This document shows positions 8,397 to 18,028 of a DNA stretch of 64,000 bases, piece after piece. Position 1 is the first letter of the stretch. Each line of letters begins with the position of its first letter. The notes below the pieces were generated by a model, which saw nothing but the letters and a program-made list of their open reading frames with translations, made no database searches and was not told the origin of the DNA. This DNA is from Tabrizicola thermarum (lineage in GTDB: Bacteria > Pseudomonadota > Alphaproteobacteria > Rhodobacterales > Rhodobacteraceae). A program made the translations under genes and the position numbers. The stretch covers positions 62,001 to 126,000 of the forward strand of contig NZ_QMJY01000079.1 in assembly GCF_003574395.1 (NCBI RefSeq). The letters are read 5' to 3'.

Positions 8397-10307
8397 ATGT
8401 CCCAGTCCAAGACCCTTGACGTCATCACCATCGGCCGGTCCTCGGTGGACCTTTACGGCGCGCAGGTGGGCGGGCGGCTGGAGGACATGGGGTCGTTCCA
8501 GAAATACATCGGCGGGTCCCCTACCAACATGGCGGCAGGGACCGCGCGACTGGGCTTGCGTTCGGCACTGATTACCCGGGTCGGCGATGAGCACATGGGC
8601 CGGTTCATCCGCGAGGAGCTGACCAGGGAAGGCGTCGATGTGCGCGGCGTCAAGACCGACCCTGACCGGCTGACGGCGCTGGTCCTGCTGGGCATCCGCG
8701 ACGACAGGCAGTTCCCGCTGATCTTCTACCGGGAAAACTGCGCCGACATGGCGCTGTGCGAGGACGACATCGACGAAGGCTTCATCGCCGAGGCGCGGTC
8801 GGTCGTGGCCACCGGCACGCACCTCAGCCACCCGCGCACCGAGGCGGCGGTGCTGAAGGCTCTGACGCTGGCGCGGAAACACGGGCTGCAGACGGCGCTG
8901 GACATCGACTACCGCCCGAACCTCTGGGGTCTGGCCGGGCATGGCGACGGGGAAAGCCGGTTCATCGAAAGCGCCGCCGTCACCGCCAAGCTGCAATCGA
9001 CGCTGCATCTGTTCGACCTGATCGTCGGCACCGAGGAAGAGTTCCACATCGCCGGCGGCACGACCGACACCATCGCGGCCCTGCGCGCGGTGCGGGCGGT
9101 GTCGCAGGCGACGCTGGTCTGCAAGCGCGGGCCGATGGGGGCCGTGGCCTTCACCGGCGCGATCCCCGACAGTCTGGACGCGGGCGAGACCGGCCCCGGT
9201 TTCCCGATCGAGGTGTTCAACGTCCTGGGCGCGGGGGACGGGTTCATGTCGGGCCTGTTGAAAGGCTGGCTGGATGGCGAGCCCTGGCCCGTGGCCTTGA
9301 AATACGCCAATGCCTGCGGCGCCTTCGCGGTTAGCCGCCACGGCTGCACCCCGGCCTATCCCAGCTGGGAGGAATTGCAGTTCTTCCTGAAGCGCGGCGT
9401 GGTGGAAAAGGCCCTGCGCAAGGATGCGGCGCTGGAGCAGATCCACTGGGCCACGAACCGGCATGGCGACTGGTCCACCATGCGCGTCTTCGCCTTCGAC
9501 CACCGGATGCAGCTGGAGGAGATGGAGGGCGCGACGCCGGAAAGGATCGGCGCGTTCAAGGACCTGTGCCTGCAAGCCGCGCTGACTGTGGCGGACGGCA
9601 AGCCGGGCCATGGCATCCTCTGCGACAGCCGTCTGGGCCGCGATGCCCTGTTCCGGGCGGCGGGCACGGGGCTGTGGATCGGGCGGCCGGTGGAATGGCC
9701 GGGCTCGCGGCCCCTGACGCTGGAACCCGAGCTTGGCCCGGATTTCGGGGGCCTTCAGGAATGGCCGCTGGCGCATGTGGTCAAGGTGCTGTGCTTCACC
9801 CACCCCGACGACAGCGCCGAGATGAAGGCCGCGCAGGAGGACACCGTCCGTCGCCTGTTCCATGCCGCGCGCCGCAACCGGCTTGAGATGCTTCTGGAGA
9901 TCATCCCCTCGAAGGTCGGCCCGGTGACGGACGAGACCAGCGCGCAGGTGATCCAGCGGTTCTACGATCTGGGCATCTATCCCGACTGGTGGAAGCTGGA
10001 GCCTTTCGCAACCGCGAAGGCCTGGGAGAACGCCTGCGCCGCCATCGAACGGAACGACCCCCATGTGCGCGGCGTCGTGGTCCTGGGCCTCGATGCCGCC
10101 GAGGCCGACCTCGCCGCCTCGTTCCGGCTTGCGGCGCGGCAACCGCTGGTGAAAGGCTTTGCCGTGGGCCGCACGATCTTTGCCGAGGCGGCGCGCGCCT
10201 GGTTCAGGGGCGAGATCACCGATGGGGCGGCGGTGTCGATCATGGTAGAGAGATATGCGCGGCTGTGCGCCCTGTGGGACGCGGCGCGCGAGGGAGGGAA
10301 GAAATGA
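8397..10307 (+). CDS. iolC: 5-dehydro-2-deoxygluconokinase with C-terminal DUF2090 domain
   Basis: 636-residue two-domain protein. The N-terminal half (about 1-320) is a PfkB-family sugar kinase with DVITIGRSSVDLYG at the start, IGGSPTNMAAGTARLG, and the catalytic block NVLGAGDGFMSGLLKGW (about 275-291). It phosphorylates 2-deoxy-5-keto-gluconate (DKG), the fifth inositol-catabolism step in the usual scheme. The C-terminal half (about 335-636; VFAFDHRMQLEEM, VKGFAVGRTIFAEAARAWF) is the DUF2090 module, which resembles TIM-barrel aldolases and has been proposed to supply the next step (IolJ-type aldolase). No separate iolJ is present. The stop overlaps the iolD start by four bases (ATGA), so translation is coupled. 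Confidence 0.9.
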   Translation: MSQSKTLDVITIGRSSVDLYGAQVGGRLEDMGSFQKYIGGSPTNMAAGTARLGLRSALITRVGDEHMGRFIREELTREGVDVRGVKTDPDRLTALVLLGIRDDRQFPLIFYRENCADMALCEDDIDEGFIAEARSVVATGTHLSHPRTEAAVLKALTLARKHGLQTALDIDYRPNLWGLAGHGDGESRFIESAAVTAKLQSTLHLFDLIVGTEEEFHIAGGTTDTIAALRAVRAVSQATLVCKRGPMGAVAFTGAIPDSLDAGETGPGFPIEVFNVLGAGDGFMSGLLKGWLDGEPWPVALKYANACGAFAVSRHGCTPAYPSWEELQFFLKRGVVEKALRKDAALEQIHWATNRHGDWSTMRVFAFDHRMQLEEMEGATPERIGAFKDLCLQAALTVADGKPGHGILCDSRLGRDALFRAAGTGLWIGRPVEWPGSRPLTLEPELGPDFGGLQEWPLAHVVKVLCFTHPDDSAEMKAAQEDTVRRLFHAARRNRLEMLLEIIPSKVGPVTDETSAQVIQRFYDLGIYPDWWKLEPFATAKAWENACAAIERNDPHVRGVVVLGLDAAEADLAASFRLAARQPLVKGFAVGRTIFAEAARAWFRGEITDGAAVSIMVERYARLCALWDAAREGGKK

Positions 10308-12130
10308 CCACGATCCGCCTGACTGCTGCCCAGGCCCTGGTGCGCTGGCTGTCGCTGCAACAGGCCGAGGACGGCAGCCGTTTCATCGAGGGCGTCTGGG
10401 CGATCTTCGGCCATGGCAACGTGGCCGGCCTGGGCGAGGCGCTGCATGCCCACCGCGATGCCCTGCCCACCTGGCGCGGGCATAACGAGCAGACCATGGC
10501 GCATACCGCCATCGCCTATGCCAAGGCGTCAAAGCGGCGGAAGGCGATGGCGGTGACGACCTCCATCGGGCCGGGGGCGACGAACCTTGTCACGGCGGCG
10601 GCGCTGGCGCATGTGAACCGGCTGCCGGTCCTGTTCATCCCCGGCGATGTCTTTGCCAGCCGCGCGCCGGACCCGGTGCTGCAACAGGTCGAGGATTTCG
10701 GCGACGGGATCGTCAGCGCGAACGACTGCTTCCGCCCCGTGGTGCGCTATTTCGACCGGATCAGCCGGCCGGAGCACATCCTGACCGCCCTGCCCCGCGC
10801 CTTGCAGGTGATGACCGACCCCGCGACCTGCGGGCCGGTCTGTCTGGCCTTCTGCCAGGACACCCAGGCCGAAGCCTTTGATTACCCCGTGGAATTCTTC
10901 CAGCCGCGCGTCTGGCACATCCGCCGCCCGGAACCCGACCAGCGCGAACTGGAGGCTGCGGTGGCAACCCTGAAAGCCGCGCAGAACCCGCTGATCGTGG
11001 CGGGCGGCGGGGTGATCTATTCCGGTGCGGAAGCCACGCTGCGCGACTTTGCCCGCACCCACAACATCCCCTTCGTGGAAACCCAGGCGGGCAAGGGCAT
11101 CGCCTCGTGGGAGGACAGGTTGAACTTCGGCACTCCCGGCGTGACGGGTTCGGACTGCGGCAACAAGCTGGCGGCCGAGGCGGATGTGGTGCTGGCCGTG
11201 GGCACCCGGTTGCAGGATTTCACCACCGGCAGCTGGACGATCTTCAAAAGGCCGGGGCGCAGGATCCTGTCGGTCAACGTGCAGCCGCATGACGCGACCA
11301 AGCGCGGCGCGCAGCCCTTGGTCGCCGATGCCAGGGTCGCGCTGGAGAAGCTGTCGGCGGCTTTGGGCGCTCACCGCTTTGCCGACCCCGATTTCGCGGC
11401 GCGGGATGCCTGGTTCAAGGCGACCGACGCGGTGATGGCGGCGCCGACCGGCAACCTTTTGCCCTCGGATGCGCAGGTGGTGGGGGCGGTCTACCGCGCG
11501 GCCACGCCGAAGACGCTGGTGATGGGGGCCGCAGGCTCGATGCCGGGGGTGCTGCACACGCTCTGGCGCGGGTCGGAGGGCGGCTATCACATGGAATACG
11601 GCTTTTCCTGCATGGGGTATGAAATCGCGGGGGCTCTGGGTATCAAGATGGCGCTGCCCGACCGCGAGGTGGTCTGCATGGTGGGCGACGGGTCCTACAT
11701 GATGGCCAACAGCGAGCTGGCGACGGCGGTGATGATGGGCGTGCCCTTCACCGTGGTCCTGACCGACAACCGCGGTTTCGGCTGCATCAACCGCTTGCAG
11801 AAGCACACCGGCGGCGCGCCGTTCAACAACCTGCTGGACGACGCCTGGCATGTGAACGCGAGCCGGATCGACTTTGTCGCCCATGCCGGGTCGATGGGGG
11901 CGAAGGTGGTGAAGGCGGGCGGGATCGCCGAGCTGGAGGCCGCTCTGGCCGATGCCCGCGGCGCCAGCATCCCCACGGTCATCGTGATCGACACCGATCC
12001 CGGTCCGGGCACCGGCGCGGGCGGGTCCTGGTGGGAGGTCGGCGTGCCCGAGGTCTCCACCCGCAAGGAAGTGCTGGCGGCCCGCAAGGAACATGAAGCG
12101 GCGGCCCGCGCCCAAAGGCTTGTGAACTGA
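10304..12130 (+). CDS. iolD: 3D-(3,5/4)-trihydroxycyclohexane-1,2-dione hydrolase
   Basis: 608-residue thiamine diphosphate enzyme that opens the inositol ring, converting the diketone intermediate to 5-deoxy-glucuronate. It has the N-terminal ThDP pyrimidine domain with the conserved Glu in GHNEQTMAHTAIAYAK, the central domain (NPLIVAGGGVIYSGAE), and the C-terminal ThDP-binding motif VGDGSYMMANSELATA followed by LTDNRGFGCINRLQ. The start is the ATG of the ATGA overlap with iolC, preceded by GAGGGAGGGAAG. A longer in-frame reading starts at 9989 but lies inside iolC and is not protein-like. iolE follows after seven bases. Confidence 0.93.
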   Translation: MTTIRLTAAQALVRWLSLQQAEDGSRFIEGVWAIFGHGNVAGLGEALHAHRDALPTWRGHNEQTMAHTAIAYAKASKRRKAMAVTTSIGPGATNLVTAAALAHVNRLPVLFIPGDVFASRAPDPVLQQVEDFGDGIVSANDCFRPVVRYFDRISRPEHILTALPRALQVMTDPATCGPVCLAFCQDTQAEAFDYPVEFFQPRVWHIRRPEPDQRELEAAVATLKAAQNPLIVAGGGVIYSGAEATLRDFARTHNIPFVETQAGKGIASWEDRLNFGTPGVTGSDCGNKLAAEADVVLAVGTRLQDFTTGSWTIFKRPGRRILSVNVQPHDATKRGAQPLVADARVALEKLSAALGAHRFADPDFAARDAWFKATDAVMAAPTGNLLPSDAQVVGAVYRAATPKTLVMGAAGSMPGVLHTLWRGSEGGYHMEYGFSCMGYEIAGALGIKMALPDREVVCMVGDGSYMMANSELATAVMMGVPFTVVLTDNRGFGCINRLQKHTGGAPFNNLLDDAWHVNASRIDFVAHAGSMGAKVVKAGGIAELEAALADARGASIPTVIVIDTDPGPGTGAGGSWWEVGVPEVSTRKEVLAARKEHEAAARAQRLVN

Positions 12131-12137
12131 GGACAAT

Positions 12138-13049
12138 ATGACCGTAAGGATCGGGATTTCCCCCATCAGCTGGCAGAACGACGACCTGCCGGACCTGACC
12201 GCCGCCTACACGATGGAGCAGGCCCTGCGCGAGGCGCGCGAGATCGGCTATACCGGCGTCGAACGCGGGCGGCGGATGCCGGCGGACACCGAGGGCCTGC
12301 GGTCCTATCTGACCGCGAACGGGCTTTTCCTGTGCGGCGGCTGGTGTTCCGGCAATCTTCTCGTCAACGACGTGAAGACGGAAATCGAGGCGGTGCGCCA
12401 GCAGGTGGAGCAGTTCGCGGCGCTGAAGGCCCCCTGCATCGTCTATGCGGAATGTTCGAACACCGTGCAGGGCAACATCGCCGTGCCGGTGAACAACCGC
12501 CCGAAATTCGCCGCCGCCGACGTGCGGGCCTATGGGGCGAAGCTGTCGGAACTGGCGAAATGGATGGCGGATCAGGGCGTTACGCTGGCCTACCACCACC
12601 ACATGGGGTCCTTCATCGAAAGCGAGGAGGACGTGAACGCGCTGATGGAGGGCTCCACGCCGGAGGTGAAGCTGTTGTTCGACACCGGGCATCTGTTGTT
12701 CGGCGGGGCCGATGTGATGCGGGTGCTGAACCGCTGGGCGGACCGGGTGCATCATGTCCATTTCAAGGACATCCGGCCCGATGTGGTGGCGGAGGTGCGG
12801 GCGAACAACCGCAGCTTCCTGGACGCGGTGATCGCCGGGGCCTTCACCGTGCCGGGCGACGGCTGCATCGACTTTCAGGCGGTGGCCGACAAGCTGAAGG
12901 CGATGGATTACCACGGCTGGATCGTGGTCGAGGCCGAGCAGGACCCGGCCAAGGCCTCGCCCTACGACTACTCGAAGATGGGCTATGAGCACATCCTGAA
13001 GGTCTGCGCCCAGGCCGGGCTGACCATCGACCATTCGCGCCCGACGTAA
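12138..13049 (+). CDS. iolE: myo-inosose-2 dehydratase
   Basis: 303-residue TIM-barrel protein of the xylose-isomerase-like family that dehydrates 2-keto-myo-inositol (inosose) to the diketone used by IolD. The N terminus VRIGISPISWQNDDLPDL is characteristic of IolE. Metal-binding positions are visible in LAYHHHMGSFIESEEDV, LLFDTGHLLFGG, HHVHFKDIRP and WIVVEAEQDP. GAGGA precedes the ATG. It sits in the unbroken iolCDEB run and should be co-regulated by IolR. Confidence 0.93.
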   Translation: MTVRIGISPISWQNDDLPDLTAAYTMEQALREAREIGYTGVERGRRMPADTEGLRSYLTANGLFLCGGWCSGNLLVNDVKTEIEAVRQQVEQFAALKAPCIVYAECSNTVQGNIAVPVNNRPKFAAADVRAYGAKLSELAKWMADQGVTLAYHHHMGSFIESEEDVNALMEGSTPEVKLLFDTGHLLFGGADVMRVLNRWADRVHHVHFKDIRPDVVAEVRANNRSFLDAVIAGAFTVPGDGCIDFQAVADKLKAMDYHGWIVVEAEQDPAKASPYDYSKMGYEHILKVCAQAGLTIDHSRPT

Positions 13050-13059
13050 GGGGAACGCC

Positions 13060-13866
13060 ATGCCCGACCTCCTCCGCCACCCGACCGGCATCCGCGGCAA
13101 GGTGCACGAGATCACCCCGGCCAATGCGGGCTGGGGTTATGTCGGCTTCACGCTCTACCGGCTGGAGCCGGGCGATGTGGCGGAGGAAGCGACCGGCGAG
13201 ACCGAGGTGATCCTGGTCCTCGTCGAGGGCAAGGCGAGGGTTCAGGCGGCAGGCCAGGACTGGGGCGAGATGGGCGCGCGGATGGATGTGTTCGAGAAGA
13301 CCCCGCCGCATTGCCTTTACGTCCCGAACGGCCAGAGCTGGCGGGCGGTGGCGACCACCCCCTGCACGCTTGCCGTCTGCAAGGCGCCGGGCAAGGGCGG
13401 CCACAAGGCGCGGCGGCTGGGGCCGGAGGGGATCGAACTGACCCCGCGTGGCAAGGGGACCAACACGCGCCATGTGAACAACATCGCGATGGAGGGCCGC
13501 GAGGTGGCCGACAGCCTTCTGGTGACCGAGGTCTTCACGCCCGCCGGGCACTGGTCGTCCTATCCGTCCCACCGGCATGACGAGGACGACTTTCCCCGGA
13601 TGACCTATCTGGAGGAAACCTACTATCACCGCCTGAACCCGGCCCAGGGCTTCGGCATCCAGCGGGTCTATACCGAGGACGGGGCGCTGGATCAGACGAT
13701 GGCGGTGAAGAACCACGATGTCGTGCTGGTGCCGAAAGGCCACCATCCCTGCGGCGCGCCCTATGGCTATGAGATGTATTATCTGAACGTCATGGCCGGG
13801 CCGATCCGCAAGTGGCGGTTCCAGAACGACCCCGATCACGACTGGATCGCGCAGCGCGACGCCTGA
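13060..13866 (+). CDS. iolB: 5-deoxy-glucuronate isomerase
   Basis: 268-residue bicupin enzyme converting 5-deoxy-glucuronate to 2-deoxy-5-keto-gluconate, the IolC substrate. Cupin motifs include WSSYPSHRHDEDDFPRMTYL (about 165-184) with YYHRLNPAQGFGIQRVYTED after it, and KNHDVVLVPKGHHPCGAPYG. The start follows AAGGGGAACGCC. This is the last gene of the iol run here. iolG (inositol dehydrogenase), iolA/mmsA and an inositol transporter are not in the window and must lie elsewhere if the pathway is complete. Confidence 0.92.
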   Translation: MPDLLRHPTGIRGKVHEITPANAGWGYVGFTLYRLEPGDVAEEATGETEVILVLVEGKARVQAAGQDWGEMGARMDVFEKTPPHCLYVPNGQSWRAVATTPCTLAVCKAPGKGGHKARRLGPEGIELTPRGKGTNTRHVNNIAMEGREVADSLLVTEVFTPAGHWSSYPSHRHDEDDFPRMTYLEETYYHRLNPAQGFGIQRVYTEDGALDQTMAVKNHDVVLVPKGHHPCGAPYGYEMYYLNVMAGPIRKWRFQNDPDHDWIAQRDA

Positions 13867-13882
13867 CTGCTGTCGTCCGCTC

Positions 13883-13943
13883 GTCGTGCGCGGTCGCTTG
13901 TCCTCGCCGGGCCGCGCGCGAGGAGAAGACGAAGTCGCACGAC
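13883..13943. repeat. Intergenic long hairpin, CGTGCGACTTCGTC family, copy 1
   Basis: Two imperfect arms of about 25-26 bases (13883-13907 and 13918-13943) can pair around a short GC-rich loop. The right arm, read on the minus strand (GTCGTGCGACTTCGTC...), matches the left arm of a hairpin at 30052-30110, so this is a dispersed repeat. It follows iolB and could also end that transcript. Confidence 0.6.
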
Positions 13944-14015
13944 CAGCCGCCTTTGCCTTGAAGGCCGCGCGGGCCTCGTCTAATCAGGGGCAGACCGGAA
14001 GGAACCTCCCAGACC

Positions 14016-14801
14016 ATGCGCATCCTGATCACCAATGACGACGGCATCAACGCGCCCGGGCTGGAGGTTCTGACCGAGATCGCCACCCAGATTGCCGGGC
14101 CGGACGGAGAGGTCTGGACCGTCGCCCCGGCCTTCGAGCAGTCGGGCGTGGGGCATTGCATCAGCTACACCCATCCGATGATGATCGCGGAACTTGGCCC
14201 GCGCCGCTTTGCCGCCGAAGGCAGCCCGGCCGATTGCGTGCTGGCGGCGATCTATGACGTGCTGGACGGGGCGAAACCCGACCTCGTGCTGTCGGGCGTG
14301 AACCGGGGCAACAACGCGGCCGAGAACGTGCTTTACTCCGGCACGATCGGCGGGGCGATGGAGGCGGCCTTGCAGGGCGTGCCCGCCATCGCCCTGTCGC
14401 AGTTCTTCGGGCCGGAGAACGCCAGGCTCGCCGATCCGTTCGAAAGCGCCCGGGTGCATGGCGCGGGCGTGGTGCGGGCGCTGCTGGAGCGCGGGCTCTG
14501 GACCGAAGCCGATTACCGCGTGTTCTACAACGTGAACTTCCCGCCCCTGCCTGCGGCAACGACAAGGGGGATGAAGGTGGCCGCCCAGGGCTTCCGGCGC
14601 GACACGGCCTTTTCGGTCGATCCGCATATCTCGCCCTCGGGCCGGCGGTTCCTGTGGATCAAGGGCGGGCACCAGCACACGCCCACCCTGCCCGGCACCG
14701 ATGCGGCGGTGAACCTGGATGGCTTCATCTCGGTCACGCCGATGCGCGCCGACCTGACGGCGCATGATCTGCTGTCTGACCTCGAGGCCCGGCTCGCATG
14801 A
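14016..14801 (+). CDS. surE: 5'/3'-nucleotidase SurE
   Basis: 261-residue SurE-family metal-dependent nucleotidase acting on nucleoside monophosphates in the cytoplasm. The N terminus [19 protein letters not shown] carries the DD metal pair, followed by [27 protein letters not shown]-like [13 protein letters not shown], and [27 protein letters not shown] with the conserved asparagines. The stop overlaps the pcm start by four bases. The surE-pcm-lipoprotein order seen here is the one known from gammaproteobacteria (surE-pcm-nlpD). Confidence 0.95.
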   Translation: MRILITNDDGINAPGLEVLTEIATQIAGPDGEVWTVAPAFEQSGVGHCISYTHPMMIAELGPRRFAAEGSPADCVLAAIYDVLDGAKPDLVLSGVNRGNNAAENVLYSGTIGGAMEAALQGVPAIALSQFFGPENARLADPFESARVHGAGVVRALLERGLWTEADYRVFYNVNFPPLPAATTRGMKVAAQGFRRDTAFSVDPHISPSGRRFLWIKGGHQHTPTLPGTDAAVNLDGFISVTPMRADLTAHDLLSDLEARLA

Positions 14802-15469
14802 GCGAAGGACCGGAGGACCATCCGACCTCCGAAGAGCTTGCCGAACGCAAGATGCGCTTTCTCTTTGCCCTCCGCTCGCGCGGGGTGACCGACACCCGCG
14901 TCCTGACCGCGATGGAGAAGATCGACCGCGGCCTGTTCGTGCGCAACATCTTTGCCGACCGCGCCTACGAGGACATGCCGCTGCCCATCGCCTGCGGCCA
15001 GACGATCAGCCAGCCCTCGGTGGTAGGGCTGATGACGCAGGCCTTGCAGGTCAGCCCGCGCGACACGGTGCTGGAGGTGGGGACCGGATCGGGCTATCAG
15101 GCGGCGATCCTGTCGCAGCTGGCGCGTCGGGTCTATACGGTGGACCGCTATCGCCGCCTGGTGCGCGAGGCGACCGAACTGTTCCGTCAGCTGGATCTTG
15201 TCAACATCACCGCAATCCCGACGGACGGGTCGCACGGGCTGCCCGATCAGGCGCCCTTCGACAGGATCATCGTGACGGCGGCGGCCGAGGACCCTCCCGG
15301 GCCGCTGCTGGAACAGTTGAAGCCCGGCGGGATCATGGTCGTGCCCGTGGGCCAGTCGGATGCGGTGCAGGCGCTGATCAAGGTCACGCGCACCTCACGC
15401 GGGTTTGACTACGAGGAACTTCGCCCAGTTCGGTTTGTTCCACTGGTAGAGGGCATGGGCTCCGAGTAA
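14798..15469 (+). CDS. pcm: Protein-L-isoaspartate O-methyltransferase
   Basis: 223-residue SAM-dependent methyltransferase that repairs isoaspartyl residues in aged proteins. It has the family blocks [40 protein letters not shown] and the SAM-binding [18 protein letters not shown] (about 93-110), then [21 protein letters not shown]. It begins inside the end of surE (ATGA) and is probably co-translated with it. Confidence 0.95.
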   Translation: MSEGPEDHPTSEELAERKMRFLFALRSRGVTDTRVLTAMEKIDRGLFVRNIFADRAYEDMPLPIACGQTISQPSVVGLMTQALQVSPRDTVLEVGTGSGYQAAILSQLARRVYTVDRYRRLVREATELFRQLDLVNITAIPTDGSHGLPDQAPFDRIIVTAAAEDPPGPLLEQLKPGGIMVVPVGQSDAVQALIKVTRTSRGFDYEELRPVRFVPLVEGMGSE

Positions 15470-15508
15470 TATCCGGCCCCACAGAACCGGGCCGAAACCG
15501 GACGGCAG

Positions 15509-16702
15509 ATGAACAGGCAGGACCAGATGGCACTATCCACACGATTCAAGACCGGCTTCGTGCTTGGGGTCAGCGCGCTGGCCCTGACCGGGTGCATCGA
15601 CACGGGGGCGCTGGACTGGGACCTGCGCAACAACGCCAGCGACACGACGGATGCGGCGCGTCAGGCGACGGCTGCGGCGCCGACGCCCGATGCGAACGGG
15701 ATCATCTCGTACCCGGACTACCAGCTGGCAACCGCCCGGCGCGGCGAAACGGTCGCCAGCATGGCCGGTCGCCTGGGCCTCAGCCCCGAGGCTCTGGCCC
15801 GCGAAAACGCGCTGCGCCCGACCGACCCCTTGCGCGACGGCGAGATGCTGCTGCTGCCCGACCGGGTGGCGGCCACACCGCAGCCCGCGGTGATCGGCGG
15901 CTCGGCCCTGCCTGCGGGCGGCGGGTCGATCGACATCACCTCGATCGCGACGACGGCGCTGGACAAGGCGGGGCCCTCGACACCTGCCGCCGGGACATCG
16001 CCCGCGGCGTCCAAGCCCATTCCGAACCAGCCCGTGACCCACCGCGTCGCGCGGGGCGAGACGGCCTTCACCATCGCCCGGACCTACAACGTGTCGGCCA
16101 AGGCGCTGGCGGACTGGAACCAGCTTGGCCCGGACATGGCGGTGCGCGAGGGCCAGACGCTGATCATCCCGATCGCGACCGGCCCGGCGCCGAACCCCGA
16201 GCCGGTCCCGACCCCGCCCGGTGCAGGCAGCCCGACGCCCGAGCCGCCCTCGGCCAAGAAACCCCTGCCGGACGAGAAGACCGAGGCTGCCGCCACCAAG
16301 CCCAAGGCCACCCCGCCCTCGCCCGATCTCGGGGCCGAGAAATCCACCCCGTCGAAGATGGCGATGCCGGTGTCGGGCAAGATCATCCGGGGCTATGACG
16401 CGAAGAAGAACCAGGGGATCGACATTGCCGCAGCACCCGGAAGCCCGGTGGTGGCGGCCGATGCGGGGGCGGTGACGGTGATCTCGGCGGACACGACCGG
16501 CAAGGGCATCGTCATCATCCGCCATCCAGGCGATCTTCTGACCGTCTATGTCGGGGTCAATGCCGTGGCGGTGAAGAAGGGCGACAAGGTCAAGCGCGGC
16601 CAGGCGATCGGCAAGGTCGCGCCGGGCGATCCGGCCTTCGTGCATTTCGAGGTGCGCAACACCTCGAAGCAGAGCTTCGATCCGGTGGGCTATCTGCAAT
16701 AG
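15509..16702 (+). CDS. NlpD-like lipoprotein with LysM domains and a degenerate M23 domain
   Basis: 397-residue cell-envelope lipoprotein. A signal with lipobox ALTGC is near residues 25-30; MALSTRF at 15527 is an alternative start. Two LysM modules are visible: YQLATARRGETVASMAGRLG (about 70-90) and THRVARGETAFTIARTYNVS (about 177-196). A Pro-rich linker leads to the M23 domain (about 290-397). Zinc ligands of active M23 peptidases are lost: the usual HxGxD is NQGIDIAA, and the HxH motif has only VHFEVR. That pattern matches NlpD/EnvC proteins, which activate amidases rather than cut peptidoglycan themselves. The position after surE-pcm supports this role. Amidase partnership is inference. 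Confidence 0.82.
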   Translation: MNRQDQMALSTRFKTGFVLGVSALALTGCIDTGALDWDLRNNASDTTDAARQATAAAPTPDANGIISYPDYQLATARRGETVASMAGRLGLSPEALARENALRPTDPLRDGEMLLLPDRVAATPQPAVIGGSALPAGGGSIDITSIATTALDKAGPSTPAAGTSPAASKPIPNQPVTHRVARGETAFTIARTYNVSAKALADWNQLGPDMAVREGQTLIIPIATGPAPNPEPVPTPPGAGSPTPEPPSAKKPLPDEKTEAAATKPKATPPSPDLGAEKSTPSKMAMPVSGKIIRGYDAKKNQGIDIAAAPGSPVVAADAGAVTVISADTTGKGIVIIRHPGDLLTVYVGVNAVAVKKGDKVKRGQAIGKVAPGDPAFVHFEVRNTSKQSFDPVGYLQ

Positions 16703-16707
16703 GGGCG

Positions 16708-16727
16708 CGGAGCCTTTGAGGGCTCCG
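16708..16727. terminator. Bidirectional hairpin between nlpD-like gene and corC-like gene
   Basis: CGGAGCC (16708-16714) pairs with GGCTCCG (16721-16727) across a six-base loop, between two converging genes. There is no long T run on either side, so the terminator assignment is moderate. Confidence 0.5.
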
Positions 16728-16753
16728 GGCCGATTTCCTTGAAGCAATCTGCG

Positions 16754-18028
16754 TCAGCCCAAGACCCTCGCCACCAGCACCTTGTCGATGCGGCGGCCGT
16801 CGAGGTCGATGACCTCGAACCGGAAGCCTTCGGCGACAAAGCTTGCGCCAAGCTCGGGAAGCGTGCCCATCTGGTGCAGGATCAGACCGGCGACGGTGTC
16901 GTAGTCCCCGGCCATGTCCTGCGGCAGACCCAGACGGTCGCAGAATTCGTCAACCGGCATCCAGCCCGCGACCAGGAAGCTGCCATCCTCGCGGGTGACC
17001 ATGGCCGGTTCGTCGGCATCGCTGGCAGCCACGGCACCGGTGATCGCCTCAAGCACGTCGCCAGTGGTGATGATGCCTTCGAAATCGCCGTATTCGTCAT
17101 AGACCAGCGCAAGGTGGTATTCGGATTTCTGCAGGATTTCCAGAACGTCCAGCGCCTCGGCCCGGTCCGACACCACGGGCACCTCACGCACCAGTGCCTT
17201 CAGATCCAGACTCTCGCGCCGGGAAACCACCTGAAAGGCGTCGGTCAGAAGCACGATGCCGACCACATCGCCCTCGGCGTTGGCAACCGGCATCCGCGGG
17301 CGGGCGACCCGGCGGATCGCGGCCACCGCCTCGGCCCCCGTGGCGTCCAGGGGCAGCATCTCGATCTCGTGCCGGGGGGTCATCAGCGCGCGCGCCGTGC
17401 GGTCCGACAGGCGCATGACGCCGGTGATCATCTCGCGTTCCTCGGTCTCCAGCACCCCGCCCTCATGCGCTTCGGCCAGAAGGACATGGACCTCCTCCTC
17501 GGTCACCCGGTTCTCGCTGGTGCCGCGCTGGCCGAGCAGCCACAGCAGCAGCTTGCCGGACTTGTCCAGAAACCAGACCAGCGGCGCGGCGATCACCGAC
17601 AGGAAGGTCATCGCCGGCGCCACGCGGATCGCCACGGCCTCGGCATTCCCGAGCGCCAACTGCTTGGGCACGAGTTCGCCCACGATCAGGCTGACATAGG
17701 TGATGGCAACGACGACCCCGCCGACACCCAGGGTCGAGGCCCAGTCCGGATCCATGCCCTGCGCGACCAGCCAGGCCTGCAACCGCAGGCCAAGGGTCGC
17801 GCCGGACAGCGCGCCGGACAGTACGCCGACCGCCGTGATGCCGATCTGCACGGTCGAGAGGAACCGGCCGGGATTTTCGGCCAAGCGCAGGGCCATCCGC
17901 GCGCCGCGGCTTCTGCCTTCCAGCGATTTCAGCCGCGCGGGCCTGGCGCTGACGATGGCCAGTTCCGACATGGCAAGGACACCGTTGAGGACGATGAGCG
18001 CCAGAATGACCAGGATTTCGGAAACCAT
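16754..18028 (-). CDS. CorC/HlyC-family membrane protein (DUF21, paired CBS, CorC_HlyC)
   Basis: 424-residue protein with an N-terminal DUF21 membrane domain of about four segments (residues 1-200, starting MVSEILVILALIVLNGVLAMSE and including LIVGELVPKQLALG), two CBS domains (about 215-335; LMTPRHEIEMLPLDATGAEA and YHLALVYDEYGDFEGIITTG) and a C-terminal CorC_HlyC transporter-associated domain (about 345-420; VAGWMPVDEFCDRLGL). Family members are implicated in magnesium or other divalent-cation homeostasis; the hemolysin name is historical. It is transcribed convergently to the nlpD-like gene and stands alone. Confidence 0.88.
   Translation of the reverse strand: MVSEILVILALIVLNGVLAMSELAIVSARPARLKSLEGRSRGARMALRLAENPGRFLSTVQIGITAVGVLSGALSGATLGLRLQAWLVAQGMDPDWASTLGVGGVVVAITYVSLIVGELVPKQLALGNAEAVAIRVAPAMTFLSVIAAPLVWFLDKSGKLLLWLLGQRGTSENRVTEEEVHVLLAEAHEGGVLETEEREMITGVMRLSDRTARALMTPRHEIEMLPLDATGAEAVAAIRRVARPRMPVANAEGDVVGIVLLTDAFQVVSRRESLDLKALVREVPVVSDRAEALDVLEILQKSEYHLALVYDEYGDFEGIITTGDVLEAITGAVAASDADEPAMVTREDGSFLVAGWMPVDEFCDRLGLPQDMAGDYDTVAGLILHQMGTLPELGASFVAEGFRFEVIDLDGRRIDKVLVARVLG

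Noticed and set aside
13790-14161. Minus-strand frame between iolB and surE
   Set aside because: It crosses the hairpin repeat and overlaps two solid plus-strand genes; translation is not protein-like.
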